A stretch of DNA of 64,000 nucleotides, from contig NZ_BRLB01000018.1 of the NCBI RefSeq assembly GCF_027923465.1, forward strand, positions 36,286 through 100,285, given 5' to 3'. Source of the stretch: Vallitalea longa. GTDB lineage: Bacteria > Bacillota > Clostridia > Lachnospirales > Vallitaleaceae. Each line of letters begins with the position of its first letter. Within the stretch, counting starts at the first letter, position 1. This document shows, piece by piece, positions 54,494 to 64,000 of the stretch. The position numbers were made by a program, and so were the translations under genes. The notes under the pieces are model-generated. The model ran no database searches. It had not been told where the DNA came from and saw only the letters and a program-made list of their open reading frames with translations.

Positions 54494-56254
54494 ATGCATT
54501 ATTTAAATAACTTAAAATTAAAATATAAACTTATAATCAGTTATTTCATTCTAATAGTTATTCCTTTAATAATATTTAGTCGTCTTTCTTTTAAAGAGTT
54601 TGCTCATATATTGGAAGATCGTATAATATATTCTGCAAACCAATCCTTCAACCAAGGAACGGAATATGTTACATACAAGATACATAAAATCATAGAGGTA
54701 TCGGATAATATTACTGTTAATGATTATGTAAAAGAAATATTAGAAAGAGATAGTGATGATACAAGTGTCTTACAATTACATGAAGATCTTAATAATTTAA
54801 GAAGTCTATTATATTCTTATAAAGGTGATAAAGATATCCATAATATCTGTGTTTACATAAATGATAAACTACTTCATGATGACAGTGATGGTGAAATAGC
54901 TTCAATCAGTTATGCGAAAAAACAGAAATGGTTCAGCCAATTACCAGGTGCAGGTTCAAGAGTTTTTATGGTTCCTCCTGCTTTTTATAAAAGACCCGAT
55001 GAAGATAATGATATGGTTTTATCAGTTGCCAGAAGAATAACGAGTTCAACGGATTACATCGATATCATAGGGTATCTACGCATTGATTTCCTTGAGAAAA
55101 ATATTAGAGATATTTTGATTAATGCCAATGCTATAGATGGAAGTTTAACTTATATCCGTAGTAGAGATGATAGAATCGTCAGTACTACTGATAATGGGTT
55201 ATTAAATAAATATAGGCTTTCTTTAGCTAATATTGAAAGACTACAGAAAATCAAAAATTGGACTATAATAAATATCAACAATGAAGATTGCTATGCGAGA
55301 GTAAAAAATATTGAAGATACTGATTGGACTATTATAACTGTAATACCACTTAATGATATTTATAGAGAAGTCGCTGATATCAGTAGACTGATGTTCGTTT
55401 TTTTACTTATAATTATACCAGTAACCATTTTGTTTTCTGTTTTATTGACTTACCAATTAACAAGAAGATTAAGTAATCTGTCTAATAAAATGAAATATGC
55501 TACAGAAAATATATTTGAAGAATATAATGAAAAGTATAATTATAATGACGAGATTGGAGAACTCACATCTTCATATAACTATATGGTGAAACGTATTTCC
55601 ACATTGGCAGAGGAGAAATATAAGTCTGGACTTAGCATTAGAAGTACAGAGCTAGAGTTATTACAATCACAGATAAATCCTCATTTCCTATACAATACAA
55701 TGGATATGATAAATTGGATGAGTTATGATAATCGTGGTGAAGAGATAAGGAAGATTACAAGAGCATTATCAACATTCTATAAAATAAGTCTCAGTAAAGG
55801 GAAAACTATGATACCTCTTAGAGATGAGCTTAAGCACGTTGAGTTATATATGGAGATACAGAATTTTAGGCTTAACAAATCTATTGATTTTATAATAGAT
55901 TGTTCAAAACACTTATTGGATATATTGATACCAAAGATAACTCTACAGCCTATAGTAGAAAATTCAGTATTTCATGGTATTTTGAATAAGGATGATAAAA
56001 AAGGCACTATTAAGATTACTTGCAGAGATGATGATACTTATTTAATCATTCTTATAGAAGATGATGGCGTTGGTATGGATGAAACAACAATAAACGAACT
56101 ATTAGAAAACAACGATAAAAAAGGATTTGGACTTAGAAATATTCAAACCAGATTACTGCTTACATATAATAATAAAAGTAGTTTTAAAGTAACAAGTAAA
56201 ATCCAAGAAGGGACAGTTACAGAAATTAAGATACCTTTGTTCCTAGATAGATAA
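54494..56254 (+). CDS. YesM-type sensor histidine kinase
   Basis: This 586-residue membrane kinase has an N-terminal transmembrane helix (LIISYFILIVIPLIIFSRL), an extracellular Cache-like domain (about 40-290) and a second helix (LMFVFLLIIIPVTILFSV). A HAMP region with LSNLSNKMKYATEN follows, then the His-kinase module LLQSQINPHFLYNTMDMI with His397 as the phospho-acceptor, and an ATP-binding domain (IVENSVFHGIL, GVGMDE, GFGLRNIQTRL). It lies 19 bases after the response regulator and forms, with it and the lipoprotein, a three-part sugar sensor. Confidence 0.91.
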   Translation: MHYLNNLKLKYKLIISYFILIVIPLIIFSRLSFKEFAHILEDRIIYSANQSFNQGTEYVTYKIHKIIEVSDNITVNDYVKEILERDSDDTSVLQLHEDLNNLRSLLYSYKGDKDIHNICVYINDKLLHDDSDGEIASISYAKKQKWFSQLPGAGSRVFMVPPAFYKRPDEDNDMVLSVARRITSSTDYIDIIGYLRIDFLEKNIRDILINANAIDGSLTYIRSRDDRIVSTTDNGLLNKYRLSLANIERLQKIKNWTIININNEDCYARVKNIEDTDWTIITVIPLNDIYREVADISRLMFVFLLIIIPVTILFSVLLTYQLTRRLSNLSNKMKYATENIFEEYNEKYNYNDEIGELTSSYNYMVKRISTLAEEKYKSGLSIRSTELELLQSQINPHFLYNTMDMINWMSYDNRGEEIRKITRALSTFYKISLSKGKTMIPLRDELKHVELYMEIQNFRLNKSIDFIIDCSKHLLDILIPKITLQPIVENSVFHGILNKDDKKGTIKITCRDDDTYLIILIEDDGVGMDETTINELLENNDKKGFGLRNIQTRLLLTYNNKSSFKVTSKIQEGTVTEIKIPLFLDR

Positions 56255-56318
56255 AATATAGAAAATATGGTAAAATTATAACAACAAATTCTGATAAAGA
56301 AAGACGGGAGATAATATT

Positions 56319-57116
56319 ATGGCATTAATTGAATGTAATTTTACATCTAAGGTACTAGAGTTATCAACTGATTTATTAGCTGTTCTACCAGAAAAAAGTA
56401 TAGGTTCCATGAAAAAATATCCAGTATTATATCTTTTACATGGATTGTCAGATGATCATACAGGCTGGCAAAGGAGGACATTAATTGAAAACTATGTGAG
56501 AGATAAAGAAATTGTTATAATCATGCCTAATGTTCACAGAAGCTTTTACACTGATATGAAAAACGGATATAAATATTTTGAATTCGTGAGCGAAGAACTT
56601 CCTTCTATAGTAAAAGAGTTTTTCCCTATTTCAGACAAAAGAGAAGATACTTTCGTAGCTGGTCTTTCTATGGGTGGATTCGGAGCAATGAAACTTGCAC
56701 TCAACTATCCGGATAGATATAGTAAAGCGGCTAGTTTATCAGGTGCACTGGGAATGGTTAAAAATATGAAAGAAATGGAAGAATATAGTTCAACTAATAA
56801 GGATAATTCTGTTTCGGATAATATAACTTTTAGAATCAATGAAATGAAAAATATTTTCGGAAGCTATGGAGAAATTAAAGAAAGCTGCAATGATTTATTT
56901 TATTTGCTAGATAAAAATATTGCTGAAGGTAGAGAAATTCCAAACTTATATCAATCATGTGGTACAGAAGATTCTTTGTATGATGATAATATTAGATTCA
57001 GAGATTATGTTAAGTCAAAAGGTATTCATATCACTTATGAGGAGTGTGAAGGAGATCATACATGGGATTTCTGGAACAAAATGATAGAGCATGTCATTGA
57101 GTGGCTTGATGTGTAA
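56319..57116 (+). CDS. Alpha/beta-hydrolase esterase (tributyrin/S-formylglutathione hydrolase-like)
   Basis: This 265-residue cytosolic esterase of the EstA/FGH family has YLLHGLSDDHTGWQ with the oxyanion region, GLSMGGFGAMK with nucleophile Ser117, a likely Asp in CGTEDSLYDDN and His in EGDHTWDFW. It has no signal peptide. In glycan loci such enzymes remove acetyl groups from O-acetylated sugars after import, which suits mucin or acetylated glycan use, by inference. RBS GGGAG precedes the ATG. Confidence 0.84.
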   Translation: MALIECNFTSKVLELSTDLLAVLPEKSIGSMKKYPVLYLLHGLSDDHTGWQRRTLIENYVRDKEIVIIMPNVHRSFYTDMKNGYKYFEFVSEELPSIVKEFFPISDKREDTFVAGLSMGGFGAMKLALNYPDRYSKAASLSGALGMVKNMKEMEEYSSTNKDNSVSDNITFRINEMKNIFGSYGEIKESCNDLFYLLDKNIAEGREIPNLYQSCGTEDSLYDDNIRFRDYVKSKGIHITYEECEGDHTWDFWNKMIEHVIEWLDV

Positions 57117-57478
57117 TTATTGAATTTCATAAGAAATATATCAGAAGTTATGAAACAGAAAATTATATATATTAAGGATAAACAGCTTTTTAAAAAGGCT
57201 GTTTTTTTGTTTTTTTATACTATTAATGTTATGACATTTATTATACGATGATTTATAATATATGCATAAAAAAACAGAGACAGATAGAAAGTTTATGTAA
57301 AAATCATATATAGAACTAAGATTTGTACATAAAAGGATAATATTTATACATACAAAATGAAACAAATTTTTGTTAATATAGTTATGTTATTGGTAAAATA
57401 GCTAAAATATTAAGCTGGATGTTGTGACGGGGTTTTTAATTGCAACTAAAAGAAGACTAAAGTAAGGAGAGTGACAAA
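57117..57478. other. 362-base gap before the GH101 gene
   Basis: A terminator occupies 57181-57208. The remainder has no supported frame. A possible promoter (TTGTTA at about 57370, 18-base spacer, TAAAAT) and a long leader with the RBS AAGGAGAG precede the GH101 start. A leader of this length leaves room for post-transcriptional control, but I recognise no riboswitch. Confidence 0.4.
57181..57208 (+). terminator. Rho-independent terminator after esterase
   Basis: AACAGC with GCTGTT, extended by T5/A5 with a bulged G, followed by TTTTTTT. It ends the sensor-kinase/esterase transcript. Confidence 0.75.
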
Positions 57479-60400
57479 ATGTACCAAAAAACGATTAACA
57501 GAAGAATTATAGCTATAATTATGTCAATGCTGATGATTGTTTTTTATATTCCAGTATCAGCAGCGGAAAATGAACAATCTACAGAATTAATTGTAGAAGA
57601 GTTATCTGAAACTCCAGAAGAAGAAGTAACAGAAACTCCAGAAGAACAGGTAACAGAAACTCCCGAGGAAGAGGTAACAGGAACTTCGGAGGAAGAGGTA
57701 AAAGAAACTCCTAAGGAAGAGGTAACAGAAACTCCTAAGGAAGAAATAACAGAAACTTCTAAGGAAGAGATAAAAGAAACTCCCGAGGAAGAGGTAATAG
57801 AAACTCCTAAGGAAGAGGTAACAGAAACTCCTAAGGAAGAGGTAACAGAAACTCCTAAGGAAGAGGTAACAGAAACTCCTAAGGAAGGGGTAACAGAAAC
57901 TCCTGAGGAAGAGGTAACAGAAACTCCTAAGGAAGAGGTAACAGAAACTCCTGAGGAAGAGGTAACAGAAACTCCTAAGGAAGGGGTAACAGAAACTCCT
58001 AAGGAAGGGGTAACAGAAACTCCCGAAGAGGAGATAACAGATATATATAAACAAGATTATGATAACGATTGTAAGTTTGATATTCTTGAAGGAAATGCAA
58101 CAATAACTTTCGAAAATGGAATGTTGAATTTTGCTAATGAAGGGGAAACAAAAATAATAGATACTAAGACTAATAAAATCACAGATGGTGAAATAGAGAT
58201 AAAATTCACTGTTCAAGATGATACATTGGGACGTTTTGGAATATTAGTCCGTAGTATAGATTTGGATCATTTATTATTAATAGGAAATGATGGAGTCAAG
58301 TGGGGAATACAAGATGGAGTCAAGTGGGACTTTGAAACTCCAGGTAGAACTTTTTACAAAGGCGATATAGTCAGGATGCGTGTTCTTTACGAAGGCAAGC
58401 ATATTACTCTATGGGCTGCGAAAGATGATGAGGAATATGGTTTACCAATATTAGACAAATCTTATGATTGGTTAGAAATAAATAGTGGTTATCAAGGTTA
58501 TAGAAAATGGTATACCAGCGTAGAAACGAAAGTAGATTATATGTATTCTGGTGAAATTGGTTCAATAAATGGAGAACCACAAGGAATTGAAAATGATACT
58601 ATTTCCGTTGTACTAGATCAAAGCGTAGAACTTCCATCAATAGTTAATTTAATATATGAAGATGGTGCATTACTTAAAAAAGATGTAATATGGGATGACG
58701 AATCAATCGATACATCAGTTATTGGAACAGTTCAAGTAGAAGGTACAATTGAAGGTATGGATTACAAACCTACTCTAGAGGTCAAAGTTCAACACGGTAT
58801 TGTATCTGAAGTAGAACCAATAAAAGTTAATTTAATTAAAGACAGTGTAGATAAGAGTTATTTACCTACTGAAGCTAATGTAAAAATAAAAATCAATGAA
58901 AATGAAAATGTTGATTCAGTAGCGAATATTACTGAATGGGCAGATATTGTTGTCAAAGATGACACTTACACTGCTGTTGGTGAACTTGATAAAAAGACTG
59001 AAGATGATTCATATGCTACAGTAACAGCATCAGGTAAGATAATAGATAACTCTGATTCATTACTGTATCATCAAGAATATACTATTCCAGAAGGTATTAC
59101 ATGGGATACTATAGATGGTTCAGGTAATTGTAATATCAACGCAACAGATGGTGAACTTGAAATTACTAATGATGAACTAAACAGCTATAAAGTTGTTGAA
59201 AACGAAAGTCCTTATTTGGGAAATGGTGAATTAAGTGTAACAATGACAGCATCAGAAGCTTGTACATATGGAATTTTATTCAGGGCTTCCAGTAAAGAGA
59301 ATTATGCTGGTATTTCATATCACAGTGGAAATACATGGGCTATAATGGGTTCAAATGAGTTGTTTAAGACATTTGAAGGACCTGAGATTCAAGAGAATAA
59401 AGAAGTTAATATTAAATGTAGATATATTGGAGATAAAGTAACCGTTATAATTGATGATAAAGTATATTTTGATGATATTGTAGAAGGTATAACTCTTAAA
59501 AACGGTAAAGTAGGTTATTCTAATTATGGTTCAACTAAAACTTTAAGTGTCACAGAACTTAAAAGTGGTGAGCTAGGTGAAATCATCAAAACTGCAATTC
59601 CAAGAATTATGGATTTACAAACATATAATGTGCAAACATATCCACGTGTAATACCATCACTTCCATCAAATATTGATATTGAATATTACGGTGGTATAAA
59701 TGGTAAAGCTCAAATCGTATGGGATTATATTTCACTTAATGACTTGGTTCCAAATGGTACATTAAAAGTTGATGCTACTATTGAAAATGAAGTGTATGAG
59801 GACTTAGCAGTAATTGAAATATATGATGAAGGACCTCGTTCATATGAATTGGATTTTGAAAATAGTAAAACTGCAACAGATGGATGGAACGTTGGTAATG
59901 GTTCTGGTTCTGTTGAAGCAACAGATGATGGAAGACTTCTAATCAAAGGTCTTAGTAATCAAGGTGTCATCTATTATGATGATGGTAACATTCCAGCTCT
60001 AAAAAACATGACCTTTGAAGCAGATGTAGAATTTGTATTACCGACAGAAGATTCCTCATTCAGAGGGGGACCTTTAGTAAGGTATGTAGATTCTAATACT
60101 TGGGCTAATATTTCTGTGGACGTTGGAAAATTAGTTTGGAAAAACGGTGAAGGTTATGGTTCATTCCCTGGATCATTTACTCCTGAAAAAGGTAAAGTAT
60201 ATAAAATGGTATTAAAAGCACATGAAGGAAATTTCTCAATATCATTTGATGGAGAAGAAATAGGTAAACAGGCTGTTTCATCCCTACCAGACGCTGAAGG
60301 ATATATTGGTTTCCATAGCTGGGCAGGACAATCTTTTATAATTGATAATGTAAAAGTTACAGAAATTCCTCCACTAGCTCCACCAGATATACCAGAAAAA

Positions 60401-63400
60401 ACAACTGTAATTTCTTCAGAAAAGATGGATGTAACAGTTGATGTCAACTTCCCAAGAGTATTGAAATATGATTGGAAAGAAGATGGTTCAATACTTAAAG
60501 GAGAAGATGAACAATTATTTATTGTAGAAGTTAATGGTAATAGATATATACCAAAAATCACTTCAACAGTTGCAGAGGATAAGTCTTCAATAATATATAC
60601 CATGACAGACTTTGGTGATACTGGTATTGAACTTAAAGGTATGATTAGCGTTAATGATAATAAACTAAGATTTGAAATCATAGATATATTCGAACCAGAA
60701 GAGAAATTTCAAACATTAAATATTCCAAAGCAAAGTTTAGCAACTGTTACAGCTTCAGAAAATGGTAAGATATCTTCTGTTGTTACAACAGGTGATTGGA
60801 ATAACATTATTGAAACATTCACTACAGTTGAAGACGAAACACAAGGAACAACAGGTAAAACATATGCATTTATTAGTAATAATAAATTTGCTGTAAGTAC
60901 TGATTCAAATGTAACTACAGGTGGTTCTAGAGTTTCAATATCAACAGATAACAGAAGTAATGATAAAAAGACTGGTATTGGAGCAGGTTCTTGGACATAT
61001 AGAGAAGAGTTAGGCAAAACTAATACAGGTGAGGATTATTTCCAAGAAGATATGCCTTGGGTTCAAATCGCAATAGCCAAAGATGAGAATAATGATGGAA
61101 ACATTGACTGGCAAGATGCGGCTATATTATATAGAGAAGATATGAGAATACCTCTTGGTGCAGAAGATATTAAGAACAATGTTTCATATATCTCAATGAA
61201 TATATGTTATACCCAAAATCCATTTTTAAAAGGATTAGATATGGTTAAAAACATATATAATTATACAGATGGATTCGGGCAAATAGTACTTGAAAAAGGT
61301 TATCAGGCTGAAGGCCATGATGATTCACATCCTGATTATGACCATATGGGTATAAGACAAGGTGGAGTAAAAGACTTTAATAAGCTTATTGAAGAAGGTA
61401 AGAAATATAATGCCAAAGTTGGTATCCATATTAATGCTACAGAATATCATCCAGATGCATTTCAATTTCCAGAGAATATAGTGAATCTTAATTCACCAGG
61501 CTGGGGATGGTTAGACAAAGCTTATTATGTAGATCAAAGAAAAGATATAACAACTGGTGAACTGTTTAGAAGATTGGATTTATTAAAGAAAGTAGCTCCA
61601 GAGCTTAACTTTGTATATGTTGATGTATATACAGGTAATGATTGGAATGCTTCACAACTAGGTGAAAAGGTTAATTCATTAGGTTATATGCTAGGAACTG
61701 AAATGAATGGTCCTTTGGAGCAGTATGTTACATGGACTCATTGGGGTGGAGATGCAGCATATCCTAACAAAGGTAATAATTCAAGCATTATGAGATTCAT
61801 TAAGTATAATACACAAGATACTTTTATAGGTGATCCATTATTAAAAGGTAATAAACATCTATTACCTGGTGGATGGGGTGACCAACAGACAGTTCTTGGA
61901 AAAATGGGAACAGGAGTGTTCTATAATAATAACTTGATAACTAAATATATGCAGCATTTTGAAATAATGAAAATGAGTTCTGATGAAGTCGATTTTACTG
62001 AGGGTGTAAAAGTTGTTCGTGAAGGCAGTGATATCAACTATTATAAGGACGGCAGATTAATAGCTACGACTCCAGAAGATACATATAATGATACTTATAT
62101 TGGTGAAACAAAATTATTTATACCTTGGGCACCAAATGCAGATGATGGTGATAAATCAACTAAAATAGATAAAATATATGCTTGGACACCATTCGATGAT
62201 GATACTACAGAATGGTCATTACCTGCTGAGTGGAGAGATGATACTAGTCTGAAACTTTATAGACTTGATGATCTAGGCAGACATTATGTTAAGGATATTA
62301 CAGTTAATGATGGTAAGATTACATTATCACTTGAAAAAGATGTTCCTTATCTAGTTGTAGAAGAGAAATCAGAAGAACCAAGAATAGATACTTGGGGTGA
62401 TGGTCAACAGATAATCGATCCAGGTTTTGATTCACAAGGTTTCGTGAACGAGAAGGTAACAGGTGCTGCATGGACTGGAACAGGTGAAAATGTATCTATA
62501 GCTAAAGAAGTAGAAGGATATCATCAAGGTAGTCCTCGTGGAGGTAATGATATCGTCAAAATTACTGATGGTGCAGGTGGAATTAGTCAATCTATAGATG
62601 GGCTCGAAGAGACTAAAACATATTCTATATCTGCATGGATAAAGAATGATGATGAAAGAACTGTGACCCTAAATGTTAATTGTGGTGGTGAAGATTATTC
62701 AAGTGTAATTACCAGAAAGGGTAAATCAAGAAGTGGACAAGCAGTTAAATTCAGCAATGATACATTCATCAGAGCAAATGTTGAATTTACAGTACCAGAA
62801 GGTGTCTCAACAGCAGAAGTTTCAGTAGATGTTGCAGATGGTACTGGTACAGTATATATAGATGATTTTAGATGCTTCAAGTTACCAGGTAGAACTTATG
62901 AACAAGGTTATGCTTTCTATGAAGATTTTGAAAATGTAGATGAAGGGATTTCACCATTTTTACTTGCTCCTTATAAAGATGGTTCTAATAGAACTCATCT
63001 AGCAGAAAAGGATTTATACGGACGCCAATTCATGAATTGGGTCATTAATGGAAGATTTTCATTAAAATCTAATCATGAAGAGGGAGAAAAAGGAGAAATC
63101 ATAATTACTGAAGATGGTTCATTTACACTCAAATCAAAGACTACATATGAACTAGGTTTGAAATATGCACTTGCTAGAAAAGATTCAGGTTACAGTTTTA
63201 ATCTAAAACGAGCAGATGAAACAATAGTAGCTGAAATTCCCCTAACTGTAACAGGTAGTACAGATTCAATTGAACCAATAGATAGAGGTATTATTAAAGA
63301 GATCAGTACAACATTTACTACAGATGAAGATATAAGTGGTTTATACATGTCTCTTGATAAAGAAGTTGGCAAAGAAGAGATTATCTTAGATGATATATAT

Positions 63401-64000
63401 ATCAAAGAAACAACTACTGACGAAGCTTCAACATTAGGAGTTGTTAACTTAAATACATCAGTCAATGATATAAGAACAGATATGGAGTTTATTCCATTTG
63501 ATGTAACAGCTTTAATGAGTAATGGTAGCAATGTAGATATGAGTACAGCAGAAGTGATTTATGATATTTCTGATCCTACAGTATTAGTAGTTGAAGATAA
63601 TACTATAAAACCATTAAAAGAGGGTATTACTGATTTAACAGTAAAAATTACAGTCGATGGAGTTACTGTTAATTCAAATACTGAAACCATTATAGTAGAT
63701 GATAGTAAAATTATAGAGTATTACACAGTTGATTTCTATAAGACAGGTGAAGACACAGAAATATATCATTCAGCTAATATAATTAGCGGTTCAACTCTTA
63801 CTCTTCCAAGTGTACCAGTAAGAGAAGGCTATACATTTGAAGGTTGGTATACAGATACTGAATTAACAAAAGCATTTGATGAAGATAGTATTATAACATC
63901 TAATATGAATATTTATGGTAAATGGAATAAAGAAATAGAGTATTACACAGTTGATTTCTATAAGACAGGTGAAGACACAGAAATATATCATTCAGCTAAT
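57479..64000 (+). CDS. Secreted GH101 endo-alpha-N-acetylgalactosaminidase (3' end outside window)
   Basis: The frame is open from ATG at 57479 to the window edge, 2174 codons. Layout: signal peptide 1-29 (cleavage near PVSAA); an 18-unit Glu/Thr/Pro repeat stalk 44-187; ConA-like beta-sandwich segments around 190-360, 530-695 and 785-965; the GH101 catalytic region about 1075-1630; a galactose-binding-like module about 1640-1800; a Big_2-like Ig segment about 2010-2078; and InlB-type 74-residue repeats from 2080. Catalytic residues by family comparison are Asp1382 in FVYVDVYTG (nucleophile) and Glu1408 in MLGTEMNG (acid/base). DMPWVQIAIAKDENNDG is typical of GH101. The enzyme cuts Gal-beta1,3-GalNAc from mucin-type O-glycans. 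A cell-wall anchor is expected but lies outside the window. Confidence 0.88.
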   Translation, partial: MYQKTINRRIIAIIMSMLMIVFYIPVSAAENEQSTELIVEELSETPEEEVTETPEEQVTETPEEEVTGTSEEEVKETPKEEVTETPKEEITETSKEEIKETPEEEVIETPKEEVTETPKEEVTETPKEEVTETPKEGVTETPEEEVTETPKEEVTETPEEEVTETPKEGVTETPKEGVTETPEEEITDIYKQDYDNDCKFDILEGNATITFENGMLNFANEGETKIIDTKTNKITDGEIEIKFTVQDDTLGRFGILVRSIDLDHLLLIGNDGVKWGIQDGVKWDFETPGRTFYKGDIVRMRVLYEGKHITLWAAKDDEEYGLPILDKSYDWLEINSGYQGYRKWYTSVETKVDYMYSGEIGSINGEPQGIENDTISVVLDQSVELPSIVNLIYEDGALLKKDVIWDDESIDTSVIGTVQVEGTIEGMDYKPTLEVKVQHGIVSEVEPIKVNLIKDSVDKSYLPTEANVKIKINENENVDSVANITEWADIVVKDDTYTAVGELDKKTEDDSYATVTASGKIIDNSDSLLYHQEYTIPEGITWDTIDGSGNCNINATDGELEITNDELNSYKVVENESPYLGNGELSVTMTASEACTYGILFRASSKENYAGISYHSGNTWAIMGSNELFKTFEGPEIQENKEVNIKCRYIGDKVTVIIDDKVYFDDIVEGITLKNGKVGYSNYGSTKTLSVTELKSGELGEIIKTAIPRIMDLQTYNVQTYPRVIPSLPSNIDIEYYGGINGKAQIVWDYISLNDLVPNGTLKVDATIENEVYEDLAVIEIYDEGPRSYELDFENSKTATDGWNVGNGSGSVEATDDGRLLIKGLSNQGVIYYDDGNIPALKNMTFEADVEFVLPTEDSSFRGGPLVRYVDSNTWANISVDVGKLVWKNGEGYGSFPGSFTPEKGKVYKMVLKAHEGNFSISFDGEEIGKQAVSSLPDAEGYIGFHSWAGQSFIIDNVKVTEIPPLAPPDIPEKTTVISSEKMDVTVDVNFPRVLKYDWKEDGSILKGEDEQLFIVEVNGNRYIPKITSTVAEDKSSIIYTMTDFGDTGIELKGMISVNDNKLRFEIIDIFEPEEKFQTLNIPKQSLATVTASENGKISSVVTTGDWNNIIETFTTVEDETQGTTGKTYAFISNNKFAVSTDSNVTTGGSRVSISTDNRSNDKKTGIGAGSWTYREELGKTNTGEDYFQEDMPWVQIAIAKDENNDGNIDWQDAAILYREDMRIPLGAEDIKNNVSYISMNICYTQNPFLKGLDMVKNIYNYTDGFGQIVLEKGYQAEGHDDSHPDYDHMGIRQGGVKDFNKLIEEGKKYNAKVGIHINATEYHPDAFQFPENIVNLNSPGWGWLDKAYYVDQRKDITTGELFRRLDLLKKVAPELNFVYVDVYTGNDWNASQLGEKVNSLGYMLGTEMNGPLEQYVTWTHWGGDAAYPNKGNNSSIMRFIKYNTQDTFIGDPLLKGNKHLLPGGWGDQQTVLGKMGTGVFYNNNLITKYMQHFEIMKMSSDEVDFTEGVKVVREGSDINYYKDGRLIATTPEDTYNDTYIGETKLFIPWAPNADDGDKSTKIDKIYAWTPFDDDTTEWSLPAEWRDDTSLKLYRLDDLGRHYVKDITVNDGKITLSLEKDVPYLVVEEKSEEPRIDTWGDGQQIIDPGFDSQGFVNEKVTGAAWTGTGENVSIAKEVEGYHQGSPRGGNDIVKITDGAGGISQSIDGLEETKTYSISAWIKNDDERTVTLNVNCGGEDYSSVITRKGKSRSGQAVKFSNDTFIRANVEFTVPEGVSTAEVSVDVADGTGTVYIDDFRCFKLPGRTYEQGYAFYEDFENVDEGISPFLLAPYKDGSNRTHLAEKDLYGRQFMNWVINGRFSLKSNHEEGEKGEIIITEDGSFTLKSKTTYELGLKYALARKDSGYSFNLKRADETIVAEIPLTVTGSTDSIEPIDRGIIKEISTTFTTDEDISGLYMSLDKEVGKEEIILDDIYIKETTTDEASTLGVVNLNTSVNDIRTDMEFIPFDVTALMSNGSNVDMSTAEVIYDISDPTVLVVEDNTIKPLKEGITDLTVKITVDGVTVNSNTETIIVDDSKIIEYYTVDFYKTGEDTEIYHSANIISGSTLTLPSVPVREGYTFEGWYTDTELTKAFDEDSIITSNMNIYGKWNKEIEYYTVDFYKTGEDTEIYHSAN
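57608..58039 (+). repeat. 18 tandem 24-base units encoding an acidic stalk
   Basis: Eighteen consecutive 24-base units encode 8-residue variants of ETPKEEVT (also ETPEEEVT, ETPKEGVT, ETPKEEIT). The high acidity and Pro content suggest an extended, protease-resistant stalk after the signal peptide. Units differ mostly by single bases, so unit number may vary by slippage. Confidence 0.85.
63716..64000 (+). repeat. Tandem InlB-type 74-residue repeats, second copy cut by window end
   Basis: The unit starting at 63716 is 222 bases (74 residues, EYYTVDFYKTGEDTEIY near the start, EGYTFEGWYTD and NIYGKW near the end). A second copy begins at 63938 and is identical over all 63 visible bases. The motif is the Listeria-Bacteroides (InlB B) repeat, which often occurs next to wall-binding domains. 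The exact identity suggests recent duplication. Confidence 0.8.

Noticed and set aside
57608..58039. Regular repeat array considered as CRISPR
   Set aside because: Units are directly adjacent 24-mers without spacers and in frame, coding an ETPKEEVT series.
57602..58216. Minus-strand frame of 204 codons rich in Leu/Phe/Cys/Ser
   Set aside because: It is the antisense of the 24-base repeat in the GH101 stalk. The periodicity comes from the repeat, there is no RBS, and the plus-strand frame is clearly coding.
60154..61017. Minus-strand frames inside the GH101 gene
   Set aside because: No RBS, hydrophobic composition typical of antisense of Ser/Thr/Asp-rich protein, and the plus frame carries the catalytic domain.
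1..64000. tRNA, rRNA, CRISPR array, prophage or replication origin
   Set aside because: I looked for cloverleaf-like segments, rRNA-like stretches, spaced repeats, phage structural genes and clustered DnaA-box-like sites and saw none that I could support.

Overview
The window is AT-rich with strong AGGAGG-type ribosome binding sites, dense same-strand operons, an IS200/IS605 element, RbsABC- and MalFG-type sugar importers, a YesM/YesN-type two-component system and a possible spore-surface protein. This points to a spore-forming anaerobic member of the Clostridia (Lachnospirales-like). The class is an inference from gene content and base composition; I cannot fix the genus. The general theme is scavenging of host- or plant-derived glycans, amino sugars and glycated amino acids.

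Layout. (1) 1-3294: a GlmU-like sugar nucleotidyltransferase (5' end outside the window), a phosphohexomutase and galE, a sugar-nucleotide module. (2) 3432-6186: a Gfo/Idh/MocA oxidoreductase and a ThuA-like protein, divergent from an AraC regulator. (3) 6478-7005: a secreted ricin-type lectin. (4) 7534-10424: a compact candidate RiPP cassette made of a radical SAM/SPASM maturase with a PqqD-like N-terminus, an unannotated 27-residue peptide gene with its own promoter and excellent RBS, a hairpin, and an MFS exporter. (5) 10599-19179: a fructosamine (fructoselysine-type) utilisation locus with two SIS-domain deglycases, a PHP phosphatase, a GntR/UTRA regulator, a PfkB kinase and an ABC importer without its own ATPase. 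(6) 20440-30860: a ROK-regulated operon combining an unrecognised enzyme, an HldE-like kinase fused to a HAD hydrolase, a GmhA-like isomerase and a complete ribose-type ABC importer, followed by a ROK kinase and galM. Three copies of a GTTAGACGGTCTAAC-type operator flank the ROK gene. I regard this as a plausible undescribed heptose-like sugar catabolic system. (7) 30928-32590: an IS605-type element with intact TnpB and a tnpA that has lost its HUH motif. (8) 32663-39475: a frameshifted ECF sigma factor, two unknown proteins, a secreted PPC-domain protein and membrane proteins. (9) 39767-44709: a WYL regulator with a probable AUU start, two tandem DJ-1/PfpI paralogues flanking a Cys-rich possible spore-surface gene, a methyltransferase and a decayed amidase gene. 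(10) 44725-47452: a GDSL hydrolase, an acyltransferase and a zinc-ribbon membrane protein. (11) 47742-57116: a second ribose-type ABC importer paralogous to the first, a sugar-binding lipoprotein with a YesN/YesM pair, and an esterase. (12) 57479-end: a very large secreted GH101 endo-alpha-N-acetylgalactosaminidase with a Glu/Thr/Pro repeat stalk and InlB-type repeats, open at the window edge.

How the parts fit. GH101 releases Gal-beta1,3-GalNAc from mucin-type O-glycans outside the cell. The adjacent ABC importer and three-component sensor are the natural candidates for sensing and importing small sugars. GalE, GalM, phosphohexomutase and ROK kinase could feed galactose and hexosamine into central metabolism. 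The fructosamine locus and the heptose-like operon widen the sugar range. The RiPP cassette is the most self-contained candidate for something new.
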